Positions 55,058-64,000 of a stretch of 64,000 nucleotides of DNA are shown here, piece after piece. The stretch lies in contig JACCXH010000054.1 of NCBI GenBank assembly GCA_013697245.1, forward strand, positions 1 to 64,000, given 5' to 3'. This DNA comes from Bacteroidota bacterium. Its GTDB lineage: Bacteria > Bacteroidota > Bacteroidia > B-17B0 > Aurantibacillaceae. Position 1 is the first letter of the stretch. Each line of letters opens with the position of its first letter. The notes beneath the pieces were generated by a model. The model saw only the letters and a list, made by a program, of their open reading frames with translations. It did no database searches and had not been told where the DNA came from. Made by a program: the position numbers and the translations under genes.

Positions 55058-57685
55058 TTAATTTTTAATTATTTTTTGAATATCATTACCACATTTTATA
55101 AAATATATACCGTTAGGTAAACTTTTTAAGGATATTATTTTAGATTGTTCTTTGCATTCAACTTTATCAATAACTCTTCCGGTCATGTCTGATATTTCAA
55201 TTATTCGATCTGCGCCCTGCATATTAAACATTATCGTTATTACATCATTCGTGGGATTTGGATAAACAGATATATGTGATTGCAAAGTGTTTTTAGAAAG
55301 ATCTGTTAAGGTTCCTGTAGTAAAATTAAACGTATTCGACCATGCCCCAACTCCCAGATTGTTTACGCCATATACACGCCAGTAATACATTGTATTTGGA
55401 TTTAAAATGGATGCAGGGATCGAATAATTGTTCGCAATAACATTTGCCTGGTTAATAATTGTATTTGAGAAATTAGAAACTGTTGAAACCTGTATCTTAA
55501 AACTATCTGCAATGCATAACGTATTCCATATTAATGATGGAGTTAACGAAACACCTGTTGCATTATTAGCAGGAAGTGATAATACAGATTGCGCGGGTGT
55601 ATTTACATGCCCGTTAGAAATCGAGATTCCTCCGTTTGGCGATAAGCCATATAAATAACCGCATTTATCAATATATAACGATGTAAAATAATATGACAAT
55701 GTTCCTGTGCTGATCGCTTTTGTAAATATAGAATTTGTATTGAATGGCCCTTGGGTTTCATAAAACCCCACCTGGTAAAACTGACTGGATTGTATAAGCG
55801 TAAACATTTTACCGGTATTAGAAAATGCTACATCTGCAACTGCCGTCCATGTTGGGGGAAAATTAACGAAGGGGAACATATTAGTGCCATTATTTGTATT
55901 GGTAGAACCATAATATCTAATTCCGGCAGTAGTGCCGTTCGTTCCCGTACCAAATACATATTGAGAATATGGATCAACAAAAACACCAGCGTTGCCAAGT
56001 GGACATGGGGTGCTGGCAGTAAATGTTGCGCCTGTTGTAATTGAAGCGAATGATCCAGGCGCGCCATTATTTGTGGATCGCATGATACCATTGATCTCTG
56101 TTCCTTGAAAAACATCATTGGCACTGTTAACGGCTAAACCATAACTATGATATCCATTATTTGGAGGTAGATTAAGCGTATTATCAAATGTATTATAATC
56201 TATTGTTGAAGAAATATTTGTTTGTCCTGTTCCAAATGAACTTGCCACATATAACTTTCCGTTACTAGCTTCTTTTATGTAATCATAGCTTGCAGATGCG
56301 CCAACGATGGATGTGTTTTGTACCCAAGTTGTGCCGGCATTAATTGATTTATATAATTCGGGAGTACCCCAAATAGTACCCGTACCATTTGCATTGGATT
56401 TAAGAACGCCACCACTCAACCAAATATTATCCTGGCTATCAACAAAGATCTCATTTAAGCCTTGTGCTTTAATACCATTAACAATTTGTTGCCATGTAAC
56501 GCCATTATCTGTAGATTTAAACACGCCTCCATAAGGTAAACGTGTGCCTAAAAGATTATTTCTGCATAAGACAAAAATATCACCGGCCGAATTTTTTACC
56601 AGCTTAGCGGTTTGATTTACGATTTTTACTCCAGTCATAGAATAAGCCCAGGATGCACCATTATTAAGTGATTTCCAGATACCTGCCGAGCCAACAAATA
56701 AATTACCCGATGAATGAGAACACATAGAATAAATAACACCACCCACATAACCTGTTGATGTGTTAACCCATGAAATGCCATTGTTTGTGCTCGAATAAAT
56801 ATCGCCTATCATATTACCATTTTGATAATGATAAAATCCTAAACCTGCAAACCAGTTACCTGCGCTATTTATTGCTATTGCACGAACCGGTTTATTAGAA
56901 GGTAGTCCGGAGTTAACGGCAGACCATGCACCGGCTGAATTAGTAACTACGCTAACACCAGCGTCTGTGCCTGCCAATAAATTACCGCTTGATGTTAACG
57001 CTAATGTATTTACATAATTATTTGACAAACCCGTTCCATAATTACTCCAACTTGTACCGTTATATTGTAATACACCATTACCATAAGTAGCGGCTATAAC
57101 TGAACCACTTGTTGTTTTCAATAAGTTTTTAATAAAAGGGAAAACGGTATACGTTGCCACGATGGGCAAGCCTGTATTAATAGAACTCCATGTACTTGTA
57201 GCTACATTATAATAATACATACCTGAGCTTTTATTGATAGGGTTTGTTGCGCCGTAATTACCTGTAGTACCTGTTCCTAAAATTAAATTGCCGCTATTAT
57301 CTTCAACAATTGCAGTAATATCCTGCGGAGACCCTGCAACAGCTGTCCATGTATTAGAAGCGCTTATATATTTAATTAAACCAAGATTCGTACCGTTGGT
57401 TTTATCAACGCCGGCGTATAGTTGTCCTCCGGGTGTAAAATAAATAACATTAATATTTTGCGCACCTGTGTTTGCAGTAAGTGTCCAAGTTACACCAGCA
57501 TCTGTTGATTTAATAACCTTTATTGAGCTGGCTGCGTAAATATCTGATGACGTTGGATCATTGATGATCGAAATAATATTATCAGGTGGTTGATTTAATA
57601 AATTAGTAAAGCTTACCTGCCCAAAACCTATTTGCGTAATCGTTATAAAAGACGCTGCAATAATTATATGTTTGAAATTTTTCAT
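55058..57685 (-). CDS. T9SS type A cargo protein with BNR/propeller repeats and Fn3 domain
   Basis: An 875-residue protein from the ATG at 57685 (MKNFKHIIIAASFITITQIG), which opens a signal peptide; 15 upstream codons are rejected. Residues about 30-700 form repeated propeller blades like sialidase/VPS10 repeats (IKSTDAGVTWTLTANTG, VFKSTDNGVTWQQIVNG, YKSINAGTTWVQNTS: Asp-box-like S-x-D-x-G-x-T-W). A fibronectin III-like domain (about 705-800; PASILNPNTMYYWRVYGVNN) and a type A sorting domain (VYPNPTNDVITI, then SLPNGIYFIKCG) follow. It is predicted to be a cell-surface or secreted binding protein; no catalytic residues are apparent. It is convergent with the cysteine desulfurase gene. Confidence 0.93.
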   Translation of the reverse strand: MKNFKHIIIAASFITITQIGFGQVSFTNLLNQPPDNIISIINDPTSSDIYAASSIKVIKSTDAGVTWTLTANTGAQNINVIYFTPGGQLYAGVDKTNGTNLGLIKYISASNTWTAVAGSPQDITAIVEDNSGNLILGTGTTGNYGATNPINKSSGMYYYNVATSTWSSINTGLPIVATYTVFPFIKNLLKTTSGSVIAATYGNGVLQYNGTSWSNYGTGLSNNYVNTLALTSSGNLLAGTDAGVSVVTNSAGAWSAVNSGLPSNKPVRAIAINSAGNWFAGLGFYHYQNGNMIGDIYSSTNNGISWVNTSTGYVGGVIYSMCSHSSGNLFVGSAGIWKSLNNGASWAYSMTGVKIVNQTAKLVKNSAGDIFVLCRNNLLGTRLPYGGVFKSTDNGVTWQQIVNGIKAQGLNEIFVDSQDNIWLSGGVLKSNANGTGTIWGTPELYKSINAGTTWVQNTSIVGASASYDYIKEASNGKLYVASSFGTGQTNISSTIDYNTFDNTLNLPPNNGYHSYGLAVNSANDVFQGTEINGIMRSTNNGAPGSFASITTGATFTASTPCPLGNAGVFVDPYSQYVFGTGTNGTTAGIRYYGSTNTNNGTNMFPFVNFPPTWTAVADVAFSNTGKMFTLIQSSQFYQVGFYETQGPFNTNSIFTKAISTGTLSYYFTSLYIDKCGYLYGLSPNGGISISNGHVNTPAQSVLSLPANNATGVSLTPSLIWNTLCIADSFKIQVSTVSNFSNTIINQANVIANNYSIPASILNPNTMYYWRVYGVNNLGVGAWSNTFNFTTGTLTDLSKNTLQSHISVYPNPTNDVITIMFNMQGADRIIEISDMTGRVIDKVECKEQSKIISLKSLPNGIYFIKCGNDIQKIIKN

Positions 57686-57881
57686 TATGCTGTTTATTAG
57701 ATATAAAATAAAACTATAACAAATAAACATTATCTAAACATCCGTTTACAATACGGTTAAAACGAGTTACAATTTGGTTTTTTAAAACACAATAAAGGGC
57801 GGGTTTTTGTATTCTCTATAAGAAAACGAAATGCGATGAAGCGATCATGTTACAATCATGCGGTAACACTTATTTTTCGTA

Positions 57882-58460
57882 TTAATCTTCTAATCCTTTT
57901 CCGTTAAGAATTTGTTTCAAACATTTTTCAATTCTTACTTCACGGGTTTTAACTTGTTTCGCCGAAGAAAAATAAAGCAGATATCCTCTTTGTCTACCGG
58001 GAGTTAGGGCATGAAAAGCTTTTTTCAAAGCTGCATTCTTATTTAATTTTGTTTGAAACTCTTCCGGAACATCATATTCTTTGGTTGTTTTCATTGGCAC
58101 TTTTAACCCCGCCTCTTCTATTTCGCAGGCCTCAAAAATATAGGCTTTCAAGATTTTTTCCAACTTAGTAATTTCTCCGATACTTGTAAACCTTATCTGG
58201 CGGGCCGCTTGCACATTTTCAGTTTGTTGAATAAGAATCCCTTTTGGATCTTTTAATAATACGCCCTTGTGAAACAGAACGGCACAATAGTCTTTAAACG
58301 TATGTATTAAAACAACGTTACTATTTTGAAATGTGTAACAAGGTACACCCCATTTTAATTCTTCTTTGAGATGACAATCAAGAATAAATGTTCTTAATTT
58401 TTTAATTTCCTCCTGCCATTTTTTGGCTTTGGTAAAATAAAAATCAACTTTTGGGTTCAT
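57882..58460 (-). CDS. DUF1801/YdeI (OmpD-associated-like) family protein
   Basis: A 192-residue protein: an N-terminal DUF1801-like domain (about 10-115; KKWQEEIKKLRTFILDC, EELKWGVPCYTF, VLIHTFKDYCAVLF) and a C-terminal YdeI/OmpD-associated segment (about 130-190; VPEEFQTKLNKNAALKKAFHAL, then TPGRQRGYLLYF and AKQVKTREVRIEKCL). The pair is a frequent combination in Bacteroidota and Firmicutes; its function is not established. It stands alone, 38 nt upstream of a decayed SpoIIE-type gene. Confidence 0.88.
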   Translation of the reverse strand: MNPKVDFYFTKAKKWQEEIKKLRTFILDCHLKEELKWGVPCYTFQNSNVVLIHTFKDYCAVLFHKGVLLKDPKGILIQQTENVQAARQIRFTSIGEITKLEKILKAYIFEACEIEEAGLKVPMKTTKEYDVPEEFQTKLNKNAALKKAFHALTPGRQRGYLLYFSSAKQVKTREVRIEKCLKQILNGKGLED

Positions 58461-58498
58461 ATGGTTTATTATTAATACTATAAATAAAGTGATGAGTT

Positions 58499-59126
58499 TT
58501 ATGAAATGCTATTTGGTAAAAATTTTCTCATATATTTCTCTGTTGGTAAAAGAGAAGTTTGTATTCGTTTAGCATAATTAAGGCTATCTAAAATATCCTT
58601 TTGTTTATCCTCCACTAATTGCTTTTGTTTTTCAATTATTTTTTTTTGTTTTTGAATTATTCTGAACCGATTAAAAAGTAAAAGAGAAAAGATCATTACT
58701 ATTAGCAAGCAGGAGCTAACCGATAAAATAATAATGCTTTGTTTTTGTTTCTCTTTAATGGCTATCTCATCCCGTTTGGATTGTTCGGCCTTTGCAATTT
58801 CTTCCTTTTTATTAAAATCAAATTGTAACGCAGCCTTTTCGCTTTCCTGGCTAGTAATTTTGTTTGTTACTTCCAGATACCTATCCATCATTTTCAAAGC
58901 TTCTTCCAACCTATTCTCTTTTCTATAAATAGTACATAATTTTTGACTAGCGCTTTTTATTACTTTTAAATTCCCTATTTCTATACTAATAGTTAGTGCC
59001 CTTTTACCATATTCTTCGGCTTTACTGTAGTTCTTATCATCCAAATAAATTTCCGAGATATTATTAAGGGTTTGAGATAAACCTCTTTTAAAATCTATTT
59101 CTTCTCCAATTGCATCTGCTGATTCT
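58499..59126 (-). pseudogene. Doubly truncated TPR-SpoIIE-type sensor gene
   Basis: On the minus strand an open frame begins without a start near 59126 (ESADAIGEEIDFKRGL, LSQTLNNISEIYLDD). It continues through a TPR, a transmembrane helix and the coiled coil that precedes SpoIIE domains (IIEKQKQLVEDKQKDILDS, NYAKRIQTSLLP), then stops at 58499 where the phosphatase domain should begin. It closely resembles the corresponding parts of the paralogues at 5123 and 43481. Both the N-terminal TPRs and the catalytic domain are gone. The 5' truncation coincides with the junction to a SusD fragment. Confidence 0.85.
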
Positions 59127-59534
59127 AAAATACAGATTGTTACATATACCGAAGTAAAATTAGTAGAAGCAGAGGCAGCTTTGCGTATCGGAAATAATGC
59201 TCGTGCCGCAACGGCTTATAACCTGGCAATATTAGCAAGCTTAGACAAGTTAGGAATTGTTAGTAGTGGCTTTATAGCAGCGTATGGAAACGAAACTGCG
59301 GCAAGCATTACTTTAGAAAAAATAATTACTCAAAAATACATTACGCTCTATACGCAGGCAGAAGCATGGAGCGATTGGAGAAGAACAGGCTACCCAAATA
59401 TTAAACCCGCTTACTTAAATGTAACAGGAAGCATTCCACGGCGCTTAATTTATCCTTTGGATGAAAGCAATTATAACATCAGTAATGTACCCGGAGGATT
59501 AACTTTGATGGATCGTGTTTGGTGGGATAAGTGA
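59127..59534 (+). pseudogene. C-terminal fragment of a SusD/RagB family gene
   Basis: The plus strand is open from about 59127 to the stop at 59534: IQIVTYTEVKLVEAEAALR, then ITQKYITLYTQAEAWSDWRR, GSIPRRLIYPLDESNYN and the end TLMDRVWWDK. This is the C-terminal quarter of a SusD-like nutrient-binding lipoprotein, which in this phylum recruits glycans to a SusC TonB-dependent channel. The first 350 or so residues and any susC partner are missing. The fragment is joined head-to-head to the truncated SpoIIE-type gene; the breakpoint lies within about 59120-59135. It is surely non-functional. Confidence 0.88.
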
Positions 59535-59663
59535 AATAGCACAAAGTACCAAAGACAAAAGCGAACTATGTCAATCGGCTATTGCTAATACTTTAATAAG
59601 TTTTACGCGGAGTAAGACGGAATTTAAACTTATGTTATATGTCGCTTTGTTTCGATTTTTTAA

Positions 59664-60680
59664 TTAAAAGTTTTCTTCAGTGAGTTCTTTGTTTGTCATT
59701 GCACCGGCAATACCACCCATTGCAATTGCATAAGAGACTGAACGCAGCATCGTGGTACTATCTTCACAAGCAAATATCCCATGTGTTGAAGTCTTTTGAA
59801 ACGCATCAACTTTTACATAATTTTGCTCTGTTATTTCGCAATCTAATTGTTGTGGAATATTGCAATGTTGCTCAAATGCAGGTCTTGCATACAAGGCTTT
59901 GATTAATTCAACTTCTCCATTTTTGAAGACGATGCTTTCTATGTGGCCGTTGATATGATTAAAATTGTCAATTTCTGTTTCGTTTATTTTAATAGTGTGT
60001 TTTGTGAGTTTTTCTGATTGTTCCATTGTCAGCGTAGATGTTCCGTTTGTAAAAACTGTTAAATCTTTTGTCCAATTATTTATTAGTTTACCCATTTCAA
60101 AAGCCATATCTCCATTGGCTAGTATTCCTGTTTTTTCATTTTTGTATTCGTAACCGTGGCAATAGGGGCAATGAATAATGGAAATACCCCAACAGTCAGC
60201 AAAACCATTTATGTTTGGCATAATGTCTTTTACACCAGTTGCAAAAATTAATTTTTCAGCACTAAAAACATCGCCTTTCTCTGTTGTGATTTTAAAACCT
60301 TTTTCTATTTTCGTGCCGCTTATTGCAAGCCCACTATAAAATTTAACTGTGTCATACCTTTCTACTTGCTGTTTTGCAAGCGCTGATATTTCTTTTGGTG
60401 TTTTGCCGTCTTGCGTTAAAAAATTATGAGAATTAGGTGTTTGAATATTGCAAGGTTTTCCAGAGTCTATAATCAAGGTTTTTCTTAATGCCCTGCCTAA
60501 AGCCATTCCTGCTGAAAGTCCTGAATAACTTCCTCCAATTATTATTACTTCATATTTTTTGTCGTTTGTCATTTTCTTTAATTTTGTAAATGCTGTTAAC
60601 GGAAAAGGTACGGCCAATAAAGTTAAAGCAAGGCAGCCTTGTTTAATAATTTCTCTTCTGTTAATGACTTTTTCTGTCAT
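59664..60680 (-). CDS. NAD(P)/FAD-dependent oxidoreductase with Tat-like leader
   Basis: A 338-residue flavoprotein of the thioredoxin reductase-like fold. FAD-binding VIIIGGSYSGLSAGM near residue 45, CPYCHGYE near 172 (redox-type CxxC), a second nucleotide-binding region (GILANGDMAFEMGKL) and GIFACEDSTTMLRSVSYAIAMG near the end. The N-terminus NRREIIKQGCLALTLLAV matches a twin-arginine leader. An internal ATG at codon 37 (MTNDKKYEVIIIGG) would give the usual cytosolic form, so two products are possible. The FAD motif AAGD-type is CEDS here. The substrate is unknown. Confidence 0.88.
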   Translation of the reverse strand: MTEKVINRREIIKQGCLALTLLAVPFPLTAFTKLKKMTNDKKYEVIIIGGSYSGLSAGMALGRALRKTLIIDSGKPCNIQTPNSHNFLTQDGKTPKEISALAKQQVERYDTVKFYSGLAISGTKIEKGFKITTEKGDVFSAEKLIFATGVKDIMPNINGFADCWGISIIHCPYCHGYEYKNEKTGILANGDMAFEMGKLINNWTKDLTVFTNGTSTLTMEQSEKLTKHTIKINETEIDNFNHINGHIESIVFKNGEVELIKALYARPAFEQHCNIPQQLDCEITEQNYVKVDAFQKTSTHGIFACEDSTTMLRSVSYAIAMGGIAGAMTNKELTEENF

Positions 60681-60773
60681 TAACTTATAACTGCAAAATT
60701 ATCTTCAAACTCAACTCTTGTTTTATACTGCATTATCTCTTCAACCGTTAAAGGGCATTACTTATGCTATTTG

Positions 60774-60843
60774 AGGCCAAGGATGGATTCGAACCACCGT
60801 ATAACTTTATTAGAGTTTAACTTAACCACTCAGTCACAAAGCC
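60774..60843 (-). pseudogene. Degenerate tRNA-Cys-like gene
   Basis: A tRNA-like fold with D-arm ACTGAGTGGTTAAGT, T-arm GGTGGTTCGAATCCATC and acceptor ends GGCTTTG / CTTGGCC (two T-T mismatches). The D- and T-arms match Bacteroidota tRNA-Cys, but the anticodon loop reads CTAATAA (AAT instead of GCA) with a 4-bp stem, and no CCA is encoded. It is probably a relic of a duplicated tRNA-Cys, for instance left by a past integration. Confidence 0.6.
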
Positions 60844-60893
60844 TTTATGTTTTTTAAATTAGATCTGACTAACTATTAGTTTTTATATATTAA

Positions 60894-62192
60894 TTATTTC
60901 CATTTAGGCATTTTCTGATAATAGGTTAAATCCATTTTATCATCAGTAAATGCTTTTTTAAAATAAAACAGTTTTAATTCCTTATTAAATCGTTGAAGCC
61001 TTTTAAGATAATCTACATAATCTATAAGATTTGTTTCCGTTAAATCAGCGTATTTATTTTGCAAGTACATACAGGGATCTAAATACGAGATACGTTTTAA
61101 GAATTTTTGCTTCAACAACATTTTTTCGCAAATACCGTTTAACAAGCTATCGCCTTCTAAATCTGATAGCTGCCCTTGTGCTAAGTAGGCTAAAGAAAAT
61201 AAAGTTGTTTCGCTCGTATCGTTATTATAATATTGAGGATACTTTGAATAGAATTTTTTTAATACATTACTATACTCTTTATTGTCTCCATTTAATTGTA
61301 CCCGCCTAATATTTTTGCTAATTTCTTCTGTGTTAATTGGATATTTATAAGCAGCCACTTGATTTGCAACTGATGGAATGAGAATGGAAAAACATAACCA
61401 TAATGATATTAAAAAAGAGATATTGAAAACAGAGGTTTTATTTAATTTATTTACGCCAAAACAAATTACAATCCAAAACAAACTATAAAATATACTATAT
61501 ATAAAGATTTTTAGAAATAAAATTCCACTTACATCTTTAAAAAATAAAAAGTAAGCCATACTAAATAAGAGTAAAAGAATGGCGACAATTATAAGAATAT
61601 AAAATGCCAAACGGCAATACAAATAATTAGAAAAAGAAGTTGCATTTGTTTCTAAAAATGATTGTATGCCTTTCTCTTTATTTTCTGAAATAAAATTAAA
61701 TAATAGCGATATAATAAATAATGGCATTAAAAATAAGATCACGTATGAAAAATCAATATTGCCTATCAGTAAACTATTCGGGTTAGAAATTTCATTTTTA
61801 AACAAACGCATATAAAGGCTTACAGGCATTATTTCCTGGTAATAAGGGTAAACATCTCTATTGCCAATATTAATAACGGATATGGGCTTTGGTTGCCAAA
61901 ACACATTAAAACGATTATCGAAAATCGCCCAGCTTGCTCGCTGCAAATTTTTGTATTTCCATTTAGCATCTGCTGTTAATGTATCTCCGGCCTTAAAGTT
62001 TTGAATAATAGTTTGAAATGCCGTACTATCTTTTACCTTCAGTTTTTCAATTACCGAAGTTTGTTTTTTATAAAAAGTACTTCCGTTATATAGGGCATAA
62101 AATGTAATAGCTATTAATACTGCAAATAATACACTTATAATTTTGTTGCGTAAAAAATATTTTAATTCGTATTTAAGTATAGTAGTAAACAT
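60894..62192 (-). CDS. ABC-2 type transporter permease (DUF3526-like), second
   Basis: A 432-residue membrane protein. An N-terminal membrane helix (MFTTILKYELKYFLRNK, IISVLFAVLIAITFYAL) precedes a large extracytoplasmic loop (about 35-150). A block of five helices (about 155-300; VILFLMPLFIISLLFNFIS, GIQSFLETNATSFSNYLYCR) and a second hydrophilic part follow. The DE-K-x-G-I-x-S-x-L motif at the start of the coupling helix is typical of ABC-2 permeases. It is the last gene of an export operon; the other permease gene ends 1 nt upstream. The two paralogues probably form a heterodimer. Confidence 0.87.
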   Translation of the reverse strand: MFTTILKYELKYFLRNKIISVLFAVLIAITFYALYNGSTFYKKQTSVIEKLKVKDSTAFQTIIQNFKAGDTLTADAKWKYKNLQRASWAIFDNRFNVFWQPKPISVINIGNRDVYPYYQEIMPVSLYMRLFKNEISNPNSLLIGNIDFSYVILFLMPLFIISLLFNFISENKEKGIQSFLETNATSFSNYLYCRLAFYILIIVAILLLLFSMAYFLFFKDVSGILFLKIFIYSIFYSLFWIVICFGVNKLNKTSVFNISFLISLWLCFSILIPSVANQVAAYKYPINTEEISKNIRRVQLNGDNKEYSNVLKKFYSKYPQYYNNDTSETTLFSLAYLAQGQLSDLEGDSLLNGICEKMLLKQKFLKRISYLDPCMYLQNKYADLTETNLIDYVDYLKRLQRFNKELKLFYFKKAFTDDKMDLTYYQKMPKWK

Positions 62193-62193
62193 A

Positions 62194-63591
62194 TTATGCT
62201 TTTAATTTTACCATGATTAATAAAAAAGACAGTAAACCCATTATTAAAATAATTTCTAGCCAAGAGTGTTTAATGACGTCATAAAAATGATCCGCCTGAT
62301 AATGAAAATCTTTAATGGCTAAAAAATCAGATTTATGAATTTTATAGGTGTTAAATTCGTTTTCTTTTGATTTAAGTTTCATATTGTTGTTTAACTCCTG
62401 CACAAAGTAATAACGGTAGTTTTCAGCCTGCTCTCTAAAATTAAATTCGCTTCTTAAATCGGTTTTACAAATAGACATGCTTAAATTTTTAATTAAAAGG
62501 TAAGGACTAAAAAGACTAATGACTTCCGCAGTTTGTTGTTGTTTTAAGATTACATTTTTAAGATCGGAAAAATGTTTATTATAAACTATTGAACTGTATT
62601 CTTCCCCTTTAAACAACATAATGCCATCAATATTTACTGGCAGTTTATATGTTGAATCAACATGGTTTGCTTTTAAAACACTATCAATTACTAACTTTTC
62701 CCGGTCACCCTTGCCGTGACCGTTAATGCCATTATCAATATCTTTTTTAATCTCTTCTTTAAAAGCAAGATTAGAAGGTAAAGGATAAAGTGTATTACAA
62801 ACATTTACAGCAATGCGTGGTAATATAAAAAATAGCAATATCCAAACCGATAAGGAGACAATAGTGGCCTGTTTAATATCTTTAGCTTTTAAAGCAATCA
62901 ACAAAAATAAAAGAATAAGTATATAACTAAATACCAATTGTGAAAATAACAAGCCGGTTAACGATAATAAATCTGCTAGAGCCCACTGCACACCCATAAT
63001 AGATGTTAGTATAACGGTAAGTGCATATAAGCCAACATAAATGGCCGAATTGATTAACAAGAGCGCGTAACTTTTATAAAGCAACAATTTTTTTGTTGAA
63101 AAACTATTTACGGATATAAATGAAATTAAGTCTGATGATTTTTCGGTATTAAACATACCAACACACAATGATAAAATAAGCAAAGGGATTGCTATTTGAA
63201 ACAGGAACGATAAATTAAGCTCCCCTAATCGTAAAAAAATGGATGAGTTTTGAGCAGGAGAACATATAAAATCATTTTGCCGATGCGCTTCTAAATATAT
63301 AAAAGAGCCGCTGTAGGAATTAATACCATTATCAAAAATACTCAAAGAGTTAGCGGGTTTAAAAGCAAAACTGCCATAGTGCGCGGCCATGTGAGGGTTT
63401 TTTGGATCTTGGTTTTCCCATAACTGGCGGTGGTAATTATTAAATTGATTACGAACCGCTTCTTCACCTTTATATTGTTTAAAACTTATAGTGGTAGCTA
63501 CTACCCAAAGTGAAATAATGGCTATTAAATAACCAACAAAAATCTTTTGATTTTTAATTATTTTTAATTCATTAATTATAATTTTTTTCAT
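62194..63591 (-). CDS. ABC-2 type transporter permease (DUF3526-like), first
   Basis: A 465-residue membrane protein with the same plan as its neighbour: MKKIIINELKIIKNQKIFVG, one helix, a large external loop (about 40-140; SGSFIYLEAHRQNDFICS), six helices (LNLSFLFQIAIPLLILSLCV, MFNTEKSSDLISFISVNS) with a second external loop of about 150 residues and a final helix. Together with the ATPase it forms an ABC exporter at the inner membrane, with external loops that may hold a substrate or partner. Similar DUF3526 pairs accompany copper or antibiotic-type exporters, but the substrate here is not shown. Confidence 0.87.
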   Translation of the reverse strand: MKKIIINELKIIKNQKIFVGYLIAIISLWVVATTISFKQYKGEEAVRNQFNNYHRQLWENQDPKNPHMAAHYGSFAFKPANSLSIFDNGINSYSGSFIYLEAHRQNDFICSPAQNSSIFLRLGELNLSFLFQIAIPLLILSLCVGMFNTEKSSDLISFISVNSFSTKKLLLYKSYALLLINSAIYVGLYALTVILTSIMGVQWALADLLSLTGLLFSQLVFSYILILLFLLIALKAKDIKQATIVSLSVWILLFFILPRIAVNVCNTLYPLPSNLAFKEEIKKDIDNGINGHGKGDREKLVIDSVLKANHVDSTYKLPVNIDGIMLFKGEEYSSIVYNKHFSDLKNVILKQQQTAEVISLFSPYLLIKNLSMSICKTDLRSEFNFREQAENYRYYFVQELNNNMKLKSKENEFNTYKIHKSDFLAIKDFHYQADHFYDVIKHSWLEIILIMGLLSFLLIMVKLKA

Positions 63592-63603
63592 TTTTAATTA
63601 CAA

Positions 63604-64000
63604 TTAATTTATCATGTAGTTCATATACTTTTCTTCTAGTTCGCTATGTGTGTAATCGTCAGTTTCAATCACTTCCAGTAAATTACCATCTTTCATAATG
63701 CCAATTTTATCAGCATCGTTAATGCTTCGGTGTAAATCGTGCGAAGTCATTAAAATAGTAATACCAGTTTTACTTAACTGTTTTATAATTTCCGAAAACT
63801 CGATAATGCTTTTTGGATCTAATCCGGAAGTAGGTTCATCTAAAAATAAATACTCTGCTTTTTTTGCCAGGGCGTAAGCAATACCTACTTTTTGACGCAT
63901 ACCTTTTGAATAGTTTTCTAAACGTTTGCTGTAATGCACTTCGTTTAGACCCGCTTGCCGTAAAAATAAACTTAGCTCGTTTGTTGTATATTTTAGGTTT
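63604..64000 (-). CDS. ABC transporter ATP-binding protein (5' part beyond window)
   Basis: The frame is open to the window edge. A GTG at 63939 is an internal codon, since in-frame sequence upstream continues the family (NELSLFLRQAGLNE). What is visible: the signature region NYSKGMRQKVGIAYALA (the LSGGQ motif is YSKGM here), Walker B YLFLDEPTSGLDP and the H-loop TSHD. Walker A must lie outside. The subunit powers the two DUF3526 permeases encoded 12 nt downstream. Signature variants of this kind occur in ABC-2 exporter ATPases. Confidence 0.93.
   Translation of the reverse strand, partial: NLKYTTNELSLFLRQAGLNEVHYSKRLENYSKGMRQKVGIAYALAKKAEYLFLDEPTSGLDPKSIIEFSEIIKQLSKTGITILMTSHDLHRSINDADKIGIMKDGNLLEVIETDDYTHSELEEKYMNYMIN

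Overview
The window is chromosomal DNA of a low-GC member of the Bacteroidota. The support is: type IX secretion (T9SS) cargo with type A and type B C-terminal sorting domains, a PorP/SprF-type outer membrane protein, GWxTD, SusD, DUF347 and TPR-SpoIIE proteins, a short primary sigma factor, near absence of Shine-Dalgarno sequences, and several promoters fitting the phylum pattern TTTG-N19/20-TAnnTTTG(A). Genus cannot be fixed from the sequence. No rRNA, prophage, CRISPR array, complete IS or integrase gene was seen.

Layout. 1-10 kb: tRNA-Ser(UGA), a GWxTD protein and GT2 glycosyltransferase, a sodium:solute symporter, recR, a TPR-SpoIIE phosphatase and clpB. 10-20 kb: a tightly packed operon of cell-surface genes (fibre-like protein, two type B T9SS cargo proteins, PorP/SprF, a TPR-PD40-OmpA protein) ending in a GlmU-like gene. 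20-22 kb: a TetR / small ferredoxin-like protein / MFS efflux operon with a perfect inverted repeat inside its own promoter. 22-30 kb: small accessory genes mostly on the minus strand (TPR protein, TfoX-like, MmcQ/YjbR, GNAT, two SRPBCC, MarR, SDR, DUF347), separated by structured intergenic repeats. 30.5-33.7 kb: a cassette-like island of minus-strand genes (a lipoprotein, a frameshifted GldM-C-like gene, an S41 protease), with a related imperfect palindrome after each gene. These repeats resemble integron attC sites and are the most unusual structure here.

33.9-48 kb is housekeeping and signalling: rny, zapA with an unusually long coiled-coil gene before it, the primary sigma factor, a MauE/DoxX-thioredoxin protein, a CAP-domain protein, an NtrC-like regulator lacking a DNA-binding domain coupled to a second TPR-SpoIIE phosphatase, and a Ppx/GppA phosphatase. 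48-58 kb: a very large T9SS-secreted subtilase, a GT9 glycosyltransferase, an EamA transporter, a cysteine desulfurase and a T9SS type A propeller-like protein. 58-64 kb shows decay: a rearrangement joins a truncated TPR-SpoIIE gene head-to-head with the C-terminal end of a SusD gene, followed by a Tat-type flavoprotein, a degenerate tRNA-Cys-like gene and an ABC export operon running off the window edge.

How it fits together: a large share of the coding capacity serves the cell surface (T9SS cargo, OmpA/PorP, glycosyltransferases, ABC export) and partner-switch-type phosphatase signalling. The accessory stretches hold one-component regulators with self-operators and repeat-bounded gene cassettes.
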